From Streptomyces albofaciens JCM 4342 (GTDB taxonomy: Bacteria; Actinomycetota; Actinomycetes; Streptomycetales; Streptomycetaceae): DNA of 64,000 bases. Each line of letters opens with the position of its first letter. Position 1 is the stretch's first letter. Positions 1-8,123 of this stretch are shown here, piece by piece. Where the stretch lies: contig NZ_PDCM01000002.1 of NCBI RefSeq assembly GCF_008634025.1, positions 4,430,618 through 4,494,617 of the forward strand, given 5' to 3'. A program made the position numbers and the translations under genes. The notes under the pieces are model-generated. The model searched no databases. It had not been told where the DNA came from and saw nothing but the letters and a program-made list of their open reading frames with translations.

Positions 1-1
1 C

Positions 2-40
2 GGGGGAAACGGCATCCGGGGGGGACAAGCCGTTTCCCCC
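2..40. terminator. Hairpin terminator of a gene outside the window
   Basis: Bases 2-13 and 29-40 form a perfect 12-bp inverted repeat around a 15-nt loop. No gene in the window ends here, so it most likely terminates transcription entering from the left. Confidence 0.6.
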
Positions 41-230
41 GTTGGTGGACCGGGCCCCAAGTCCGCACCGCCAGTCAGGGGGGAAGCCGCGGCGTGGACC
101 CCGCAGCGGGGCGCTGGCCCGTACCCCGCGAATTCCTGCCAGATTCGCCGGGTACACCACCATCCTGCTCCGGCCACCGGGTCCGGGCGCCGGGCAAACG
201 GCCTCCCTCCAGGGGCCTTTGGTCCTTAAA

Positions 231-305
231 GTCCTGATCAACAACGCCCTGATCAACAACGTCTTGGGCAGCAAAGTTCTGATCAACAAAGTCCTGACCA
301 CCTGA
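231..305. repeat. 15-bp tandem repeat, five units
   Basis: Five consecutive 15-bp units related to GTCCTGATCAACAAC run from 231 to 305; the third and fifth are degenerate. They are the only structure in the 41-450 interval, where I see no convincing gene. Short frames crossing the array lack a ribosome-binding site and have poor codon bias. Confidence 0.8.
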
Positions 306-450
306 TCCACGGGCGCCTGCCCGGTGCCGCACCCGGCACCACCCCACCCGCCGCCGACTCCACCCCCGTGACGGAAGTGGTTAGACTCACCCCGCCCGGC
401 ACCGGGGAAGGGCGGGCGGGAGCTGCCGTAAGGGGAGACGGGACAGTCGG

Positions 451-615
451 ATGGCGCAAGCGAAAAAGATCGCGTTGTACGTGGTCGCCGTCTTCGTCCT
501 GTACACGATCATCACGTCCCCGGCGCGCGCCGCCGATCTCGTCCAGATAGGGTTCGAGGGCATTTCGTCGGCTGCCCACGGGGTCGGCGAGTTCATGACC
601 CAGCTGATCTCGTAG
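451..615 (+). CDS. Small single-pass membrane or exported protein, 54 aa
   Basis: The start is MAQAKKIALYVVAVFVLYTI. A short basic N-terminus precedes one hydrophobic segment (about residues 7-23) and an Ala-rich stretch, so it is either a signal peptide or a membrane anchor. The remaining 25 residues are amphipathic. From memory, very similar 50-60-residue proteins are conserved across Streptomyces, and no function is known to me. A weak purine-rich site (aggggagac) lies upstream. It stands alone ahead of the Dabb-fold gene. The call as a real gene rests on codon bias and this recalled conservation. Confidence 0.7.
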   Translation: MAQAKKIALYVVAVFVLYTIITSPARAADLVQIGFEGISSAAHGVGEFMTQLIS

Positions 616-716
616 GGCGCCCGGCCGGGCCGATCCCGTAGGTGCCCGGTCGGCGCGGCCGACGGCACGGGACGTACGGCGTCGGCCCGTACGACGAACG
701 CACGGAGGACCGCCCA

Positions 717-1010
717 GTGATACGCCACCTGGTTCTTTTCAAGCTCAACGAGGGCGTCGAACGCGACGAGCCGCGGGTCGTGGCCGGTGCGCAGGCGTTC
801 CAGGAGCTGGCCGACCAGATTCCCGAGCTGGAGTTCTGGGAGTGCGCCTGGAACATCACGGACCGGCCGATCGCGTACGACTTCGCCGTCAACTCGGCCG
901 TTGCCGACACCGACGCCCTCAAGCGCTATATCGAACACCCGGCCCATCAGGCCGCCGCCGGGCAGTGGCGCGAGTTCGCCACCTGGGTGATCGCCGACTA
1001 CGAGTTCTGA
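717..1010 (+). CDS. Dabb-fold (stress-responsive A/B barrel) protein, 97 aa
   Basis: The protein opens with the Dabb signature IRHLVLFKLNEGV, followed by an acidic helix, a WECAWNITDRPIAYDFAVNS strand region and a C-terminal EHPAHQAA...W helix. This is the usual order and length for a one-domain Dabb protein. Members form dimeric alpha+beta barrels; some are cyclases or aldolase-like enzymes in secondary metabolism, but most are uncharacterised. The GTG start is chosen because GGAGG lies at the right distance upstream. The gene is followed by a G+C-rich hairpin and then sigN. No specific substrate can be inferred. Confidence 0.85.
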   Translation: MIRHLVLFKLNEGVERDEPRVVAGAQAFQELADQIPELEFWECAWNITDRPIAYDFAVNSAVADTDALKRYIEHPAHQAAAGQWREFATWVIADYEF

Positions 1011-1040
1011 GCCGCGGCCCCGGCCGCGCGCCCGCCCCTC

Positions 1041-1067
1041 GCCCCCTGTACCGGGCGGGGGGCTTTT
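1041..1067 (+). terminator. Terminator after the Dabb gene
   Basis: GCCCCC (1041-1046) pairs with GGGGGC (1058-1063) around a 10-nt loop and is followed by four T residues. It lies 30 bp beyond the Dabb stop codon. Confidence 0.5.
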
Positions 1068-1266
1068 CGCTGCCCGAGCGGGGGGCTTTCCGCTGCCCGG
1101 GCGCACCGCAGCACCCCCGCCCCCATGGCCCGCTCCGCGACCGGCTCTGGGATCAACTCTGCGATCAACACGGCGTTATGCGGTGCTTGCACACAGTGCA
1201 CATGTCTTGTGATGCTATGACCTGCTATGACCGCTTTTGCCGGATGGATGGACTGAGAAGGGTGGC

Positions 1267-2076
1267 GTGACCGTGACGGCCCGAACTGCGCCCAAGGCGC
1301 CATCCCGCGAAAGCAGGAGCGCGGACACGCGGGCACTCACGCAGGTGCTGTTCGCCGAGCTGTCGAGCCTGGAGCCGGGCACGCCGGAGCACGCCCGGGT
1401 ACGCGCCGCCCTGATCGAGGCCAATCTGCCGCTGGTACGGTACGCGGCGGCACGTTTCCGCAGCCGTAACGAACCGATGGAGGACGTCGTCCAGGTCGGC
1501 ACGATCGGCCTGATCAACGCCATCGACCGCTTCGACCCCGGGCGCGGCGTCCAGTTCCCCACCTTCGCGATGCCGACCGTGGTCGGCGAGATCAAGCGCT
1601 ACTTCCGGGACAACGTGCGCACCGTCCACGTGCCGCGCCGCCTCCACGAGCTGTGGGTGCAGGTCAACGGCGCCACGGAGGACCTGACCGTACTGCACGG
1701 CCGGTCGCCGACCACCGCGGAGATCGCCGAACGGCTCAAGATCGGCGAGGACGAGGTGCTGGCCTGCCTGGAGGCGGGCCGCTCGTACCACGCCACCTCC
1801 CTGGAGGCCGCGCAGGAGGGCGACGGACTGCCGGGCCTGCTGGACCGCCTCGGGTACGAGGACCCGGAGCTGGCCGGCGTCGAGCACCGCGACCTCGTAC
1901 GGCATCTGCTCGTCCAGCTGCCGGAGCGCGAGCAGCGGATCCTGTTGCTCCGTTACTACAGCAACTTGACGCAATCTCAGATCAGTGCCGAGCTGGGGGT
2001 GTCGCAGATGCACGTGTCCCGGCTACTGTCGCGGAGCTTCGCACGACTGCGGTCCGCAAACAGGATCGAAGCCTAA
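1267..2076 (+). CDS. sigN: Group 3 (SigB/SigF-type) RNA polymerase sigma factor, probably SigN
   Basis: 269-aa sigma factor of the stress/sporulation SigB-SigF-SpoIIG family. Region 2 shows [35 protein letters not shown] sequence with the core-binding and -10 recognition helix. Region 3 follows, and region 4 carries [23 protein letters not shown] and a C-terminal HTH ending [13 protein letters not shown]. It lies directly upstream of sigF, as sigN does in S. coelicolor (from memory SCO4034-SCO4035); that synteny is the reason for the symbol. SigN there acts late in aerial development. GTG at 1267 follows GAGAAGGG; a TTG ten codons earlier is the alternative start. A tandem 10-bp repeat (TGCTATGACC twice, near 1213-1232) lies just upstream and may be part of the promoter region. 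Confidence 0.85.
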   Translation: MTVTARTAPKAPSRESRSADTRALTQVLFAELSSLEPGTPEHARVRAALIEANLPLVRYAAARFRSRNEPMEDVVQVGTIGLINAIDRFDPGRGVQFPTFAMPTVVGEIKRYFRDNVRTVHVPRRLHELWVQVNGATEDLTVLHGRSPTTAEIAERLKIGEDEVLACLEAGRSYHATSLEAAQEGDGLPGLLDRLGYEDPELAGVEHRDLVRHLLVQLPEREQRILLLRYYSNLTQSQISAELGVSQMHVSRLLSRSFARLRSANRIEA

Positions 2077-2267
2077 CCGGGACGGGCGACCCCTTCCTGC
2101 ACGGATATGTCGACTTGGCGCTACAGCGTGTTGCCGACATGTGACATTCTGCAGGAACCGCGTTTGCCGTGGCGTCGCCTCCGGTATTCAGGTGGAGGCA
2201 TAAGTTCTCGGTTCCGCCGCGGGCCGAGGGCACCGCAGCGACCCGACCGCGACCTCAAGGGGGTGGC

Positions 2268-3104
2268 ATGTCCGTAGAACTGGGCAGCTCGAAGGTGCTT
2301 CCCGCGATTCCCGCGCCGGCAGCGCCCGTGCACGACGACGACGCTCTCAACACCCGTACGCTCTCCCGCTCCCTCTTCATGCGACTGGCCACGCTCGACA
2401 AGGACAGCGCCGAGCGGGCGTACGTCCGCGACACCCTGATCGAACTGAACCTGCCGCTGGTGCGCTACGCGGCGGCACGTTTCCGCAGTCGCAACGAGCC
2501 GATGGAGGACATCGTCCAGGTCGGCACGATCGGTCTGATCAAGGCCATCGACCGTTTCGATTGCGAACGCGGCGTCGAATTCCCGACGTTCGCGATGCCG
2601 ACCGTGGTCGGCGAGATCAAGCGGTTCTTCCGCGACACCTCCTGGTCGGTACGCGTCCCGCGCCGCCTCCAGGAACTGCGCCTGGCCCTCACCAAGGCCA
2701 GCGACGAACTCGCCCAGAAGCTCGACCGCTCCCCGACCGTCATCGAACTCGCCCAGTGCCTCGGCGTGTCCGAGGAGGACGTGGTCGACGGCCTCGCGGT
2801 CGGCAACGCGTACACCGCCTCCTCGCTCGACTCCCCGTCCCCCGAGGACGACGGCGGCGAGGGCTCCCTCGCGGACCGCCTCGGCTACGAGGACAGCGCG
2901 CTCGAAGGCGTCGAGTACCGCGAGTCCCTCAAGCCCCTGCTGGCCAAACTCCCGCCGCGCGAACGGCAGATCATCATGCTGCGCTTCTTCGCCAACATGA
3001 CGCAGTCCCAGATCGGCGAGGAGGTCGGCATCTCCCAGATGCACGTCTCCCGGCTGCTGACGCGCACCTTGGCCACACTCCGCGAAGGGCTGATCTCCGA
3101 CTGA
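2268..3104 (+). CDS. sigF: Sporulation sigma factor SigF
   Basis: 278-aa sigma factor of the SigB/SigF family and a close paralogue of the gene immediately upstream. The region 2 core ([20 protein letters not shown]) is nearly identical between the two. Region 4 contains LPPRERQIIMLRFFANMTQSQ and the [16 protein letters not shown]. The N-terminus MSVELGSSKVL matches my recollection of Streptomyces SigF, which acts in spore maturation and spore-pigment expression and is controlled by anti-sigma factors. The 191-bp gap after sigN implies its own promoter. The start follows AAGGGGG. It is read with high confidence as a functional gene. Confidence 0.92.
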   Translation: MSVELGSSKVLPAIPAPAAPVHDDDALNTRTLSRSLFMRLATLDKDSAERAYVRDTLIELNLPLVRYAAARFRSRNEPMEDIVQVGTIGLIKAIDRFDCERGVEFPTFAMPTVVGEIKRFFRDTSWSVRVPRRLQELRLALTKASDELAQKLDRSPTVIELAQCLGVSEEDVVDGLAVGNAYTASSLDSPSPEDDGGEGSLADRLGYEDSALEGVEYRESLKPLLAKLPPRERQIIMLRFFANMTQSQIGEEVGISQMHVSRLLTRTLATLREGLISD

Positions 3105-3109
3105 TCCGG

Positions 3110-3135
3110 GCGGGTCTGCAAGCGACGGGACCCGC
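3110..3135 (+). terminator. Hairpin after sigF
   Basis: GCGGGTC (3110-3116) pairs with GACCCGC (3129-3135), immediately after the sigF stop codon. There is no U-run, which is common for Streptomyces terminators. Confidence 0.45.
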
Positions 3136-3286
3136 ACACCGCTGACACCGCCTCGCGCCCCACACCGCGCACCACCACTTCGCGCACTGCGCACCGGGCC
3201 TATGCAACTGACGACCCGTCAGCAACACTGGCCCGATGCGACGGACAAGCCGCGCTCCACACCCCCATACCGCCCGCGCGCCCCAC

Positions 3287-4069
3287 ATGACGCGCGCCCT
3301 TCTCCCCACGGCCGCCCTGTGCCTGGCCACGCTGCTCTCCGCCTGCGGTGGCGACGGCGGCCGGGGCTACGCAGCGGTGGGCGCCGCCGGCCCGGCCGAC
3401 GGCCGTTCCCCCGCGAAGCCGGTTCCCCCGGGCGACGGCATCACCCTCACACCCCTGGACGGCCCCACCTCCGGCCCCCGCCAGGCCGACTCGGCCACCG
3501 AGGCCGCCCCCACATCCGGCTCCAACACGGGTACGGGCACGGGTACGGGTACGGGTACAACCACCGACCCCACACACCCCCCGGCCCCCCCCACACCCCC
3601 CAACCACCGAGCCGGACCCGCCGAAGCCCCAAGCAACCCCCCACCCAGTTCCCCATCCGGCACCCCACCCCCACCTGCCCCCACCCCCACTTCCACCCCC
3701 ACCCAAAAGCCCGACCCCGCCCGCAAGCCCAAGCAGCCCAAACTCAAACCCAAACCCCCCACCCCTCCCCACTCGGCCCTCGGCCCTCTCCAACGCTCCA
3801 AAGCCGACGTACGGTGGTGCGAAAAGGTGACCGTCGAGCTCCGCAACACCGGTGGCCGCCCGGTGACTTCCGGCAGCATCACCTTCGGCACCCACATCAT
3901 CGGCGCCCTGGGCATCGACTGGACCACCAGAACCTCCACTCACAGCCTCCCCACCCCCATCCCGGCCACCTCCCACCGCACCGCCACCTGGCGCGTGTGC
4001 GTGGCGTCCTGGCGCGTGCCGTTCGGCATGCATGTGGAGACGCAGGACGTTCGCGTTGAGTGGGGGTGA
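3287..4069 (+). CDS. Putative lipoprotein with a Pro/Thr-rich linker, 260 aa
   Basis: The N-terminus MTRALLPTAALCLATLLSAC ends in a lipobox with Cys20, so the protein should be lipidated and exported. Residues about 60-180 are a low-complexity Pro/Thr/Gly/Lys linker. It includes a Gly-Thr run encoded by a six-base repeat (GGTACG/GGCACG) near 3528-3560. The last 85 residues look folded: VRWCEKVTVELRNTGG, then a strand-rich segment with a second Cys. This resembles cell-wall-spanning lipoproteins with a small beta domain. I do not recognise a family. The ATG is chosen because it gives a compact signal peptide; an upstream in-frame start would add 17 Arg-rich residues. Confidence 0.75.
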   Translation: MTRALLPTAALCLATLLSACGGDGGRGYAAVGAAGPADGRSPAKPVPPGDGITLTPLDGPTSGPRQADSATEAAPTSGSNTGTGTGTGTGTTTDPTHPPAPPTPPNHRAGPAEAPSNPPPSSPSGTPPPPAPTPTSTPTQKPDPARKPKQPKLKPKPPTPPHSALGPLQRSKADVRWCEKVTVELRNTGGRPVTSGSITFGTHIIGALGIDWTTRTSTHSLPTPIPATSHRTATWRVCVASWRVPFGMHVETQDVRVEWG

Positions 4070-4278
4070 GCGGTGCCGTAAGCACTCAGCGGCGGGGGTG
4101 CGTGGCCGTCCCCGAGGCGCCCTCAGGGTCGTCACTCCCCGGGATGACCGCCGACGCGACCGAAGGCTGACTACTTCCGCCCGTCCCGCCACTACATTCG
4201 ATCTTCGGCACAGCGGCAACTGGTGCAGAAAGCAGCACAGTTGCGAGGACCGGGGGTCGGGAGATCAGGGGAGTGGGC

Positions 4279-5253
4279 ATGCTGGGGAAGTGGCGCGCGG
4301 CCGGGCGTACGACGGGGCGGGGGAAGCGAGCCGGGGTGGCGGCCCTGAGCGCCGTCCTGCTGGCCGGTGCCGGCACGGCCATAGGGACCGGGGGCACGGC
4401 GGCGGCCATGTCCGGAGGCACACAGTTGCCCCGCCCCGGCGCCGCGCCCTGGCTCGCGACGCTGGCCGTGAAGGGCGACGGACCGCTGCTGGGGCGGGCG
4501 TCCTGCGGTGGTGTGCTCGTCGCGCCGGACCGGGTGCTCACCGCGGCCCACTGCCTGGCCGGCGGGGACGTACACACGCTGGAGGTGCACCTCGGCTCCT
4601 CGGTGCTGTCGAAGGACCCGGGCACGGTACGGGACGTCCGCAGCGTCACCCTGCACCCCCGCTACGAGATCCTGCCGTCCCCCGCCGACCCCACCAAGCC
4701 GGAATGGTCCTCCGCGGCGAACGACCTGGCCGAGATACGGCTCAGCGCACCGGTACGCGGCGTCCGGCCGCTCCCCGTCGCCCGGCACCGGCCGCGGCCC
4801 GGCACGCCCGTATCGATCTTCAGCCACGGTCTGACGGGCGACCCCGAAACGTCCCCGCCCGGTCAGGACGTCCGCGGCGACGTACTGCGCCGCGGCGACC
4901 TCACCGTACGCACCCACCAGCGGTGCGCCGCCCAGACGCCGGCGGTGGTGGACGAGGCGTCGGTCTTCTGCGCGCGCGATGTGCGCGCGGAACACGCGGG
5001 CCGCACTCCCGCGGCGATGTGTTACGGGGACAGCGGCAGCCCGCTGGTGGCCTGGGGACGGCGCGGCCCGGAGCTGGCCGGTATCTTCAGCTTCGCCGGT
5101 GAGACGGCCGGGAAGGCCTGCCGGCCGGCGGACGCGGCGTTCGCCGACGTGCCGGCGCTGCTGCCGGAACTGTCGCCGGGGCTGCGGCCGGGCGTGCTGC
5201 CGGAGGCACTGCCGGAGCAGCCCGCAGGCGTACGGACGAGGGGACATCGATGA
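4279..5253 (+). CDS. Secreted trypsin-like serine protease (S1 family)
   Basis: 324-aa secreted S1 protease. After a signal peptide (residues 1-43) the catalytic triad is visible: TAAHC with His91, NDLAEI with Asp149 and GDSGSP with Ser252. The Cys pairs expected around them (CGG/HC and CAR.../C249-containing loop) are also present. The C-terminus (about residues 285-324) is a Pro/Leu-rich tail repeating LPEL/VLPEA-like units, not part of the fold. AGGGGAG precedes the ATG by six bases; a GTG two codons earlier is an alternative. The stop overlaps the start of the ankyrin gene (ATGA), so the two are translationally coupled. Substrate specificity is not predictable from sequence. Confidence 0.88.
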   Translation: MLGKWRAAGRTTGRGKRAGVAALSAVLLAGAGTAIGTGGTAAAMSGGTQLPRPGAAPWLATLAVKGDGPLLGRASCGGVLVAPDRVLTAAHCLAGGDVHTLEVHLGSSVLSKDPGTVRDVRSVTLHPRYEILPSPADPTKPEWSSAANDLAEIRLSAPVRGVRPLPVARHRPRPGTPVSIFSHGLTGDPETSPPGQDVRGDVLRRGDLTVRTHQRCAAQTPAVVDEASVFCARDVRAEHAGRTPAAMCYGDSGSPLVAWGRRGPELAGIFSFAGETAGKACRPADAAFADVPALLPELSPGLRPGVLPEALPEQPAGVRTRGHR

Positions 5254-5681
5254 ACCGTCGACGGCGGAAGAAACTCGCCGCCCGGCTGGTGTCGGCCGTG
5301 ATGTTCGGCGAGACCCGCGAGGTCGCCGCGCTGCTGCGGGCCGGGGCGCAGCCGGGCACCGCGAACGCCGACGGTACGACACCCCTGTACGCCGCGTCCG
5401 TGCACGGCGACGCGGCCGCCGCCCGCCTGCTCCTGGCCGCCGGTGCCGAGCCGGACGCGGAGAGCGGGCACGGTTCGGAGGGCACCCCGCTGTGCGCGGC
5501 GGCGGCCTGGGGCCACCTCGATGTCGTACGGGAACTCCTCGCCCACGGCGCGGACCCGAACCTCCGTGAGGACGGCGGCACCGGATACGCGCCGCTCGAC
5601 TGGGCCACGAAGGAGTTCCAGCCGCACCCGGAGACGGCGGCGGTGCTGCGGGCGGCGGGCGCGCGCCGCCGGGACGGCTGA
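5250..5681 (+). CDS. Ankyrin-repeat protein, 143 aa
   Basis: Four ankyrin-type repeats are visible: GETREVAALLRAGAQP, then DGTTPLYAASVHGDAAAARLLLAAGAEPD, then GTPLCAAAAWGHLDVVRELLAHGADPN, then a degenerate final unit with PLDWATKEF. There is no signal peptide, so it is cytoplasmic. It begins inside the stop codon of the trypsin-like protease gene (ATGA), implying coupled expression. A role as an intracellular partner or inhibitor of the protease is only inference. The length fits the small stand-alone ankyrin proteins common in Streptomyces. Confidence 0.88.
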   Translation: MNRRRRKKLAARLVSAVMFGETREVAALLRAGAQPGTANADGTTPLYAASVHGDAAAARLLLAAGAEPDAESGHGSEGTPLCAAAAWGHLDVVRELLAHGADPNLREDGGTGYAPLDWATKEFQPHPETAAVLRAAGARRRDG

Positions 5682-5697
5682 GCGCGGCCCCGTACGG

Positions 5698-6342
5698 TCA
5701 CCCCTTCGGCGCCACGGCCGCCAGCTCCTCCACCGACCCCGACATGATCGTCCGCACATGCTCCGTGATGTGCTCGACCGGCCAGTCCCACCAGGCCAGC
5801 TCCAGCAGGCGCGCCACGTCCTCGTCGTCGTAGCGGCGGCGGATCAGCTTGGCCGGGTTGCCGCCGACGATGCCGTAATCGGGTACGTCGTCCACCACGA
5901 CGGCCCCGGAGGCGATGACCGCCCCGTGCCCGATCCGTACACCGGGCATGACCATGGACCGGTAGCCGAACCACACGTCGTTGCCGACCACGGTGTCGCC
6001 CCGGCCCGGCAGCCCGCTGATCAGGTCGAAGTGGTCGGACCAGGAGCCGCCCATGATCGGGAAGGGGAACGTCGAGGGGCCGTCCATCCGGTGGTTGGCG
6101 CCGTTCATGATGAACCGCACCCCCTCGCCGAGCGCGCAGAACTTCCCGATGACCAGCTTCTCGGGCCCGTAGTGGTACAGCACGTTGCGCGTCTCGAACG
6201 CGGTCGGGTCGTCCGGGTCGTCGTAGTACGAGAACTCGCCGACCTCGATCAACGGCGAGGTGACGAGGGGCTTGAGGAGCACCACGCGCGGCTGACCCGG
6301 CATCGGGTGCAGGGCGTTGGGGTCGGCGGGGACCAGGGGCAT
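5698..6342 (-). CDS. CatB/Vat-type xenobiotic O-acetyltransferase
   Basis: 214-aa left-handed beta-helix acetyltransferase of the CatB/Vat family. It contains the hexapeptide-repeat core (VIGKFCALGEG, VVGNDVWFGYRSMVMPGVRIGHGAVIASGAVVVDDVPDYGIVGGNPAK, quoted here in fragments) and the catalytic His84 in NGANHRMDG. Relatives acetylate chloramphenicol or streptogramin A using acetyl-CoA, but many chromosomal members have no proven drug substrate. The start is chosen at the ATG preceded by GAGAGG, giving the usual family length; an upstream frame would add 14 residues. It is convergent with the ankyrin gene and has its own promoter region facing the lipoprotein gene. Confidence 0.87.
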   Translation of the reverse strand: MPLVPADPNALHPMPGQPRVVLLKPLVTSPLIEVGEFSYYDDPDDPTAFETRNVLYHYGPEKLVIGKFCALGEGVRFIMNGANHRMDGPSTFPFPIMGGSWSDHFDLISGLPGRGDTVVGNDVWFGYRSMVMPGVRIGHGAVIASGAVVVDDVPDYGIVGGNPAKLIRRRYDDEDVARLLELAWWDWPVEHITEHVRTIMSGSVEELAAVAPKG

Positions 6343-6530
6343 GGGGTGGTGGCCTCTCTCGTACGAGGGGATACGTACACACAATGCGGCCCCGGCATGA
6401 TGTCAATCGGCGTTGTCGCGGGCGACCGATTAATTCGGGCGCAGGGCCGAGGTCACACCGACACCATTCCGCCATGTTCCCCTCGCGGATGCAGAATGGC
6501 GGCTCGACCAGGGGGTTATCAGGGGGGCTG

Positions 6531-7286
6531 ATGTCTCGTTTTCTGCGCACCGCGGTGGCGGCCGTAACGGTCACCGTCTGTCTTACGGCCACCACGTCCT
6601 GCGGCTCGGCGAAGCCCGCGCGGCCGACGCAGCCACCCCATTCCGAGCCGCTGACCGAGGCGGACCTGAGGTCGCTGCTGCCCTCCGGGAAAACCTTCCG
6701 GGGCTACGTCGCCCGGCCGGAAGAGCCGCGCGCGACAGCACACCCGCCCAGCGGTACCGCAGGAACCGCCGACCACCCGCCCGAGCGCTCGAAGCTCTAC
6801 CCGGACGCTCCCCCGGCCTGCGAGGCTCTGGTCGATTTCGAGCTGGACCACCTACTGCACCGGCCCACGGCGAGAGTGTGGTCCGAGATAACACCGCAGT
6901 TCCTCGTACACACTTACTCCGACTACACCAAGTTCCACCAGCTCACCCTGGCCAGTTACTCCGTCGAGGAGGCGAAGGCGGTGATGGCGTCCCTCAAGGG
7001 GGCCCTGCCGTCGTGCGACGCATTCAGCCTCTACACCCTCGCGTTCGGGGACCAGACCGGGTCGGTCACCGTCGGCCCGTGGTCCGCCCCGAAGGCCGGG
7101 GACGACGCGGTCGCCTACACCTGGACCATCAAAGGCATTCCGATGGACCAGACCGTACCCGTCACCGTCGTACGCACCGGTGGTGTCATCGCCTCCTACA
7201 GCGGCGCGGTCCGCGACGACATCCCCCGGCAGCAGCACGACAGGCTCCGGGAATTCATCTCCGGAACCGGGACAACCGGAGACTGA
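6531..7286 (+). CDS. Putative lipoprotein, 251 aa
   Basis: The signal peptide MSRFLRTAVAAVTVTVCLTATTSC ends in a lipobox with Cys24, giving a lipid-anchored exported protein. The mature part contains one likely disulfide pair (CEALVDFELDHLL and LPSCDAFSLYTL) and a C-terminal beta-rich half that includes YTWTIKGIP and VVRTGGVIASYSG. This pattern matches the broad sensor-domain or PknH-like lipoprotein group found in Streptomyces, which I note only as a possible relationship. AGGGGGG precedes the ATG by a few bases. It appears monocistronic. Confidence 0.8.
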   Translation: MSRFLRTAVAAVTVTVCLTATTSCGSAKPARPTQPPHSEPLTEADLRSLLPSGKTFRGYVARPEEPRATAHPPSGTAGTADHPPERSKLYPDAPPACEALVDFELDHLLHRPTARVWSEITPQFLVHTYSDYTKFHQLTLASYSVEEAKAVMASLKGALPSCDAFSLYTLAFGDQTGSVTVGPWSAPKAGDDAVAYTWTIKGIPMDQTVPVTVVRTGGVIASYSGAVRDDIPRQQHDRLREFISGTGTTGD

Positions 7287-7324
7287 TTGCCCAATGGGCG
7301 GCCGGAAGAACTGGCGGGCTGTAC

Positions 7325-7443
7325 GCGCTGATGGGGGCGGAAGCATTGGTGCACTGCAAGCGCTGATGGGACGGAAGCGCTGATGCACGGCAAGCGCTGA
7401 TGGGCCCGGAAGCACTGATGCACTGCAAGTACTGATGGACCGA
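7325..7443. repeat. 17-18-bp tandem repeat, about seven units
   Basis: Seven units of 17 or 18 bp related to GCGCTGATGGGACGGAA run head to tail between the lipoprotein stop and the cupin gene. Units alternate between a GGACGGAA-like and a GCACTGCAA-like end, suggesting a higher-order unit of about 35 bp. Confidence 0.75.
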
Positions 7444-7536
7444 TTGCCACCTCAGCAAAGAAATTTGCCGCTCCGGCAGTGGTGACCGCACCCTGTTGCC
7501 TCCACAGGGCCATTGAGAGAACCAGGGGGCCACACC

Positions 7537-8001
7537 ATGACCACTCAAGGCGGCACCGGGACCACGCGGAACACCCACGACAGCACGCCGAAGCCCGACC
7601 GCGTCCACCACGTCCGCGCCGGCGAGCTGGACGGCCACACCGCCCTCAGCGGCCACACCGTCGGCTCGAAGCGACTGTGGATGGGCCTGGTGGAGAACCC
7701 GCCGCTGAGTGCGACGGACAACCACCACCACGGCGACTCGGAGGCGGGGATCTACGTGGTCAGCGGCCACCCCGTCTTCGTCTACCACGACGGCACCCGG
7801 GAGGTACGGGTCGAGGCGGGCCCGGGCGACTTCCTGCTCGTCCCGCCGTTCGTCCCGCACCGCGAGGAGAACCCCGACCCGGACGAGCCCGTCGTCGTCC
7901 TCATCGCCCGGACCACGCAGGAGCCGATCAAGGTGTCCGTACCGGAGCTGTACCGGTACGAGGAAGGGGAGCCGCACCGGCACGAGGTGGCGGACGCGTA
8001 G
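7537..8001 (+). CDS. Cupin-domain protein
   Basis: 154-aa single-domain cupin. Motif 1 is NHHHGDSEAGIYVVSGHPVF, with three consecutive His and a Glu as likely metal ligands. Motif 2 is PGDFLLVPPFVPHREENP, with a further His. Such proteins bind a divalent metal; some are isomerases or dioxygenases, but nothing in the sequence fixes the reaction. ATG 7537 is preceded by ACCAGGGGG; a TTG eight codons upstream is less likely. It is followed after 120 bp by a secreted protein in the same direction. Confidence 0.85.
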   Translation: MTTQGGTGTTRNTHDSTPKPDRVHHVRAGELDGHTALSGHTVGSKRLWMGLVENPPLSATDNHHHGDSEAGIYVVSGHPVFVYHDGTREVRVEAGPGDFLLVPPFVPHREENPDPDEPVVVLIARTTQEPIKVSVPELYRYEEGEPHRHEVADA

Positions 8002-8123
8002 GACGTAGGAGGGACGCGCTCGGCACCAGGCCGGAAAACGTCTACGGACATGGCCGCTGCTTTGCCCGGGAAGGCATGTGCCGGTTGCATGTGTGCTGCC
8101 GTACGGCATCTCACGGAGGGGGC

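Noticed and set aside
42..305. An 87-codon frame spanning the first 15-bp repeat
   Set aside because: No ribosome-binding site, poor codon bias, and its C-terminus is just the translated repeat.
2161..2190. SigB-type promoter (GTTT...GGTAT) upstream of sigF
   Set aside because: The spacing (about 17 bp) is longer than the usual 14-16 and the -10 match is incomplete.
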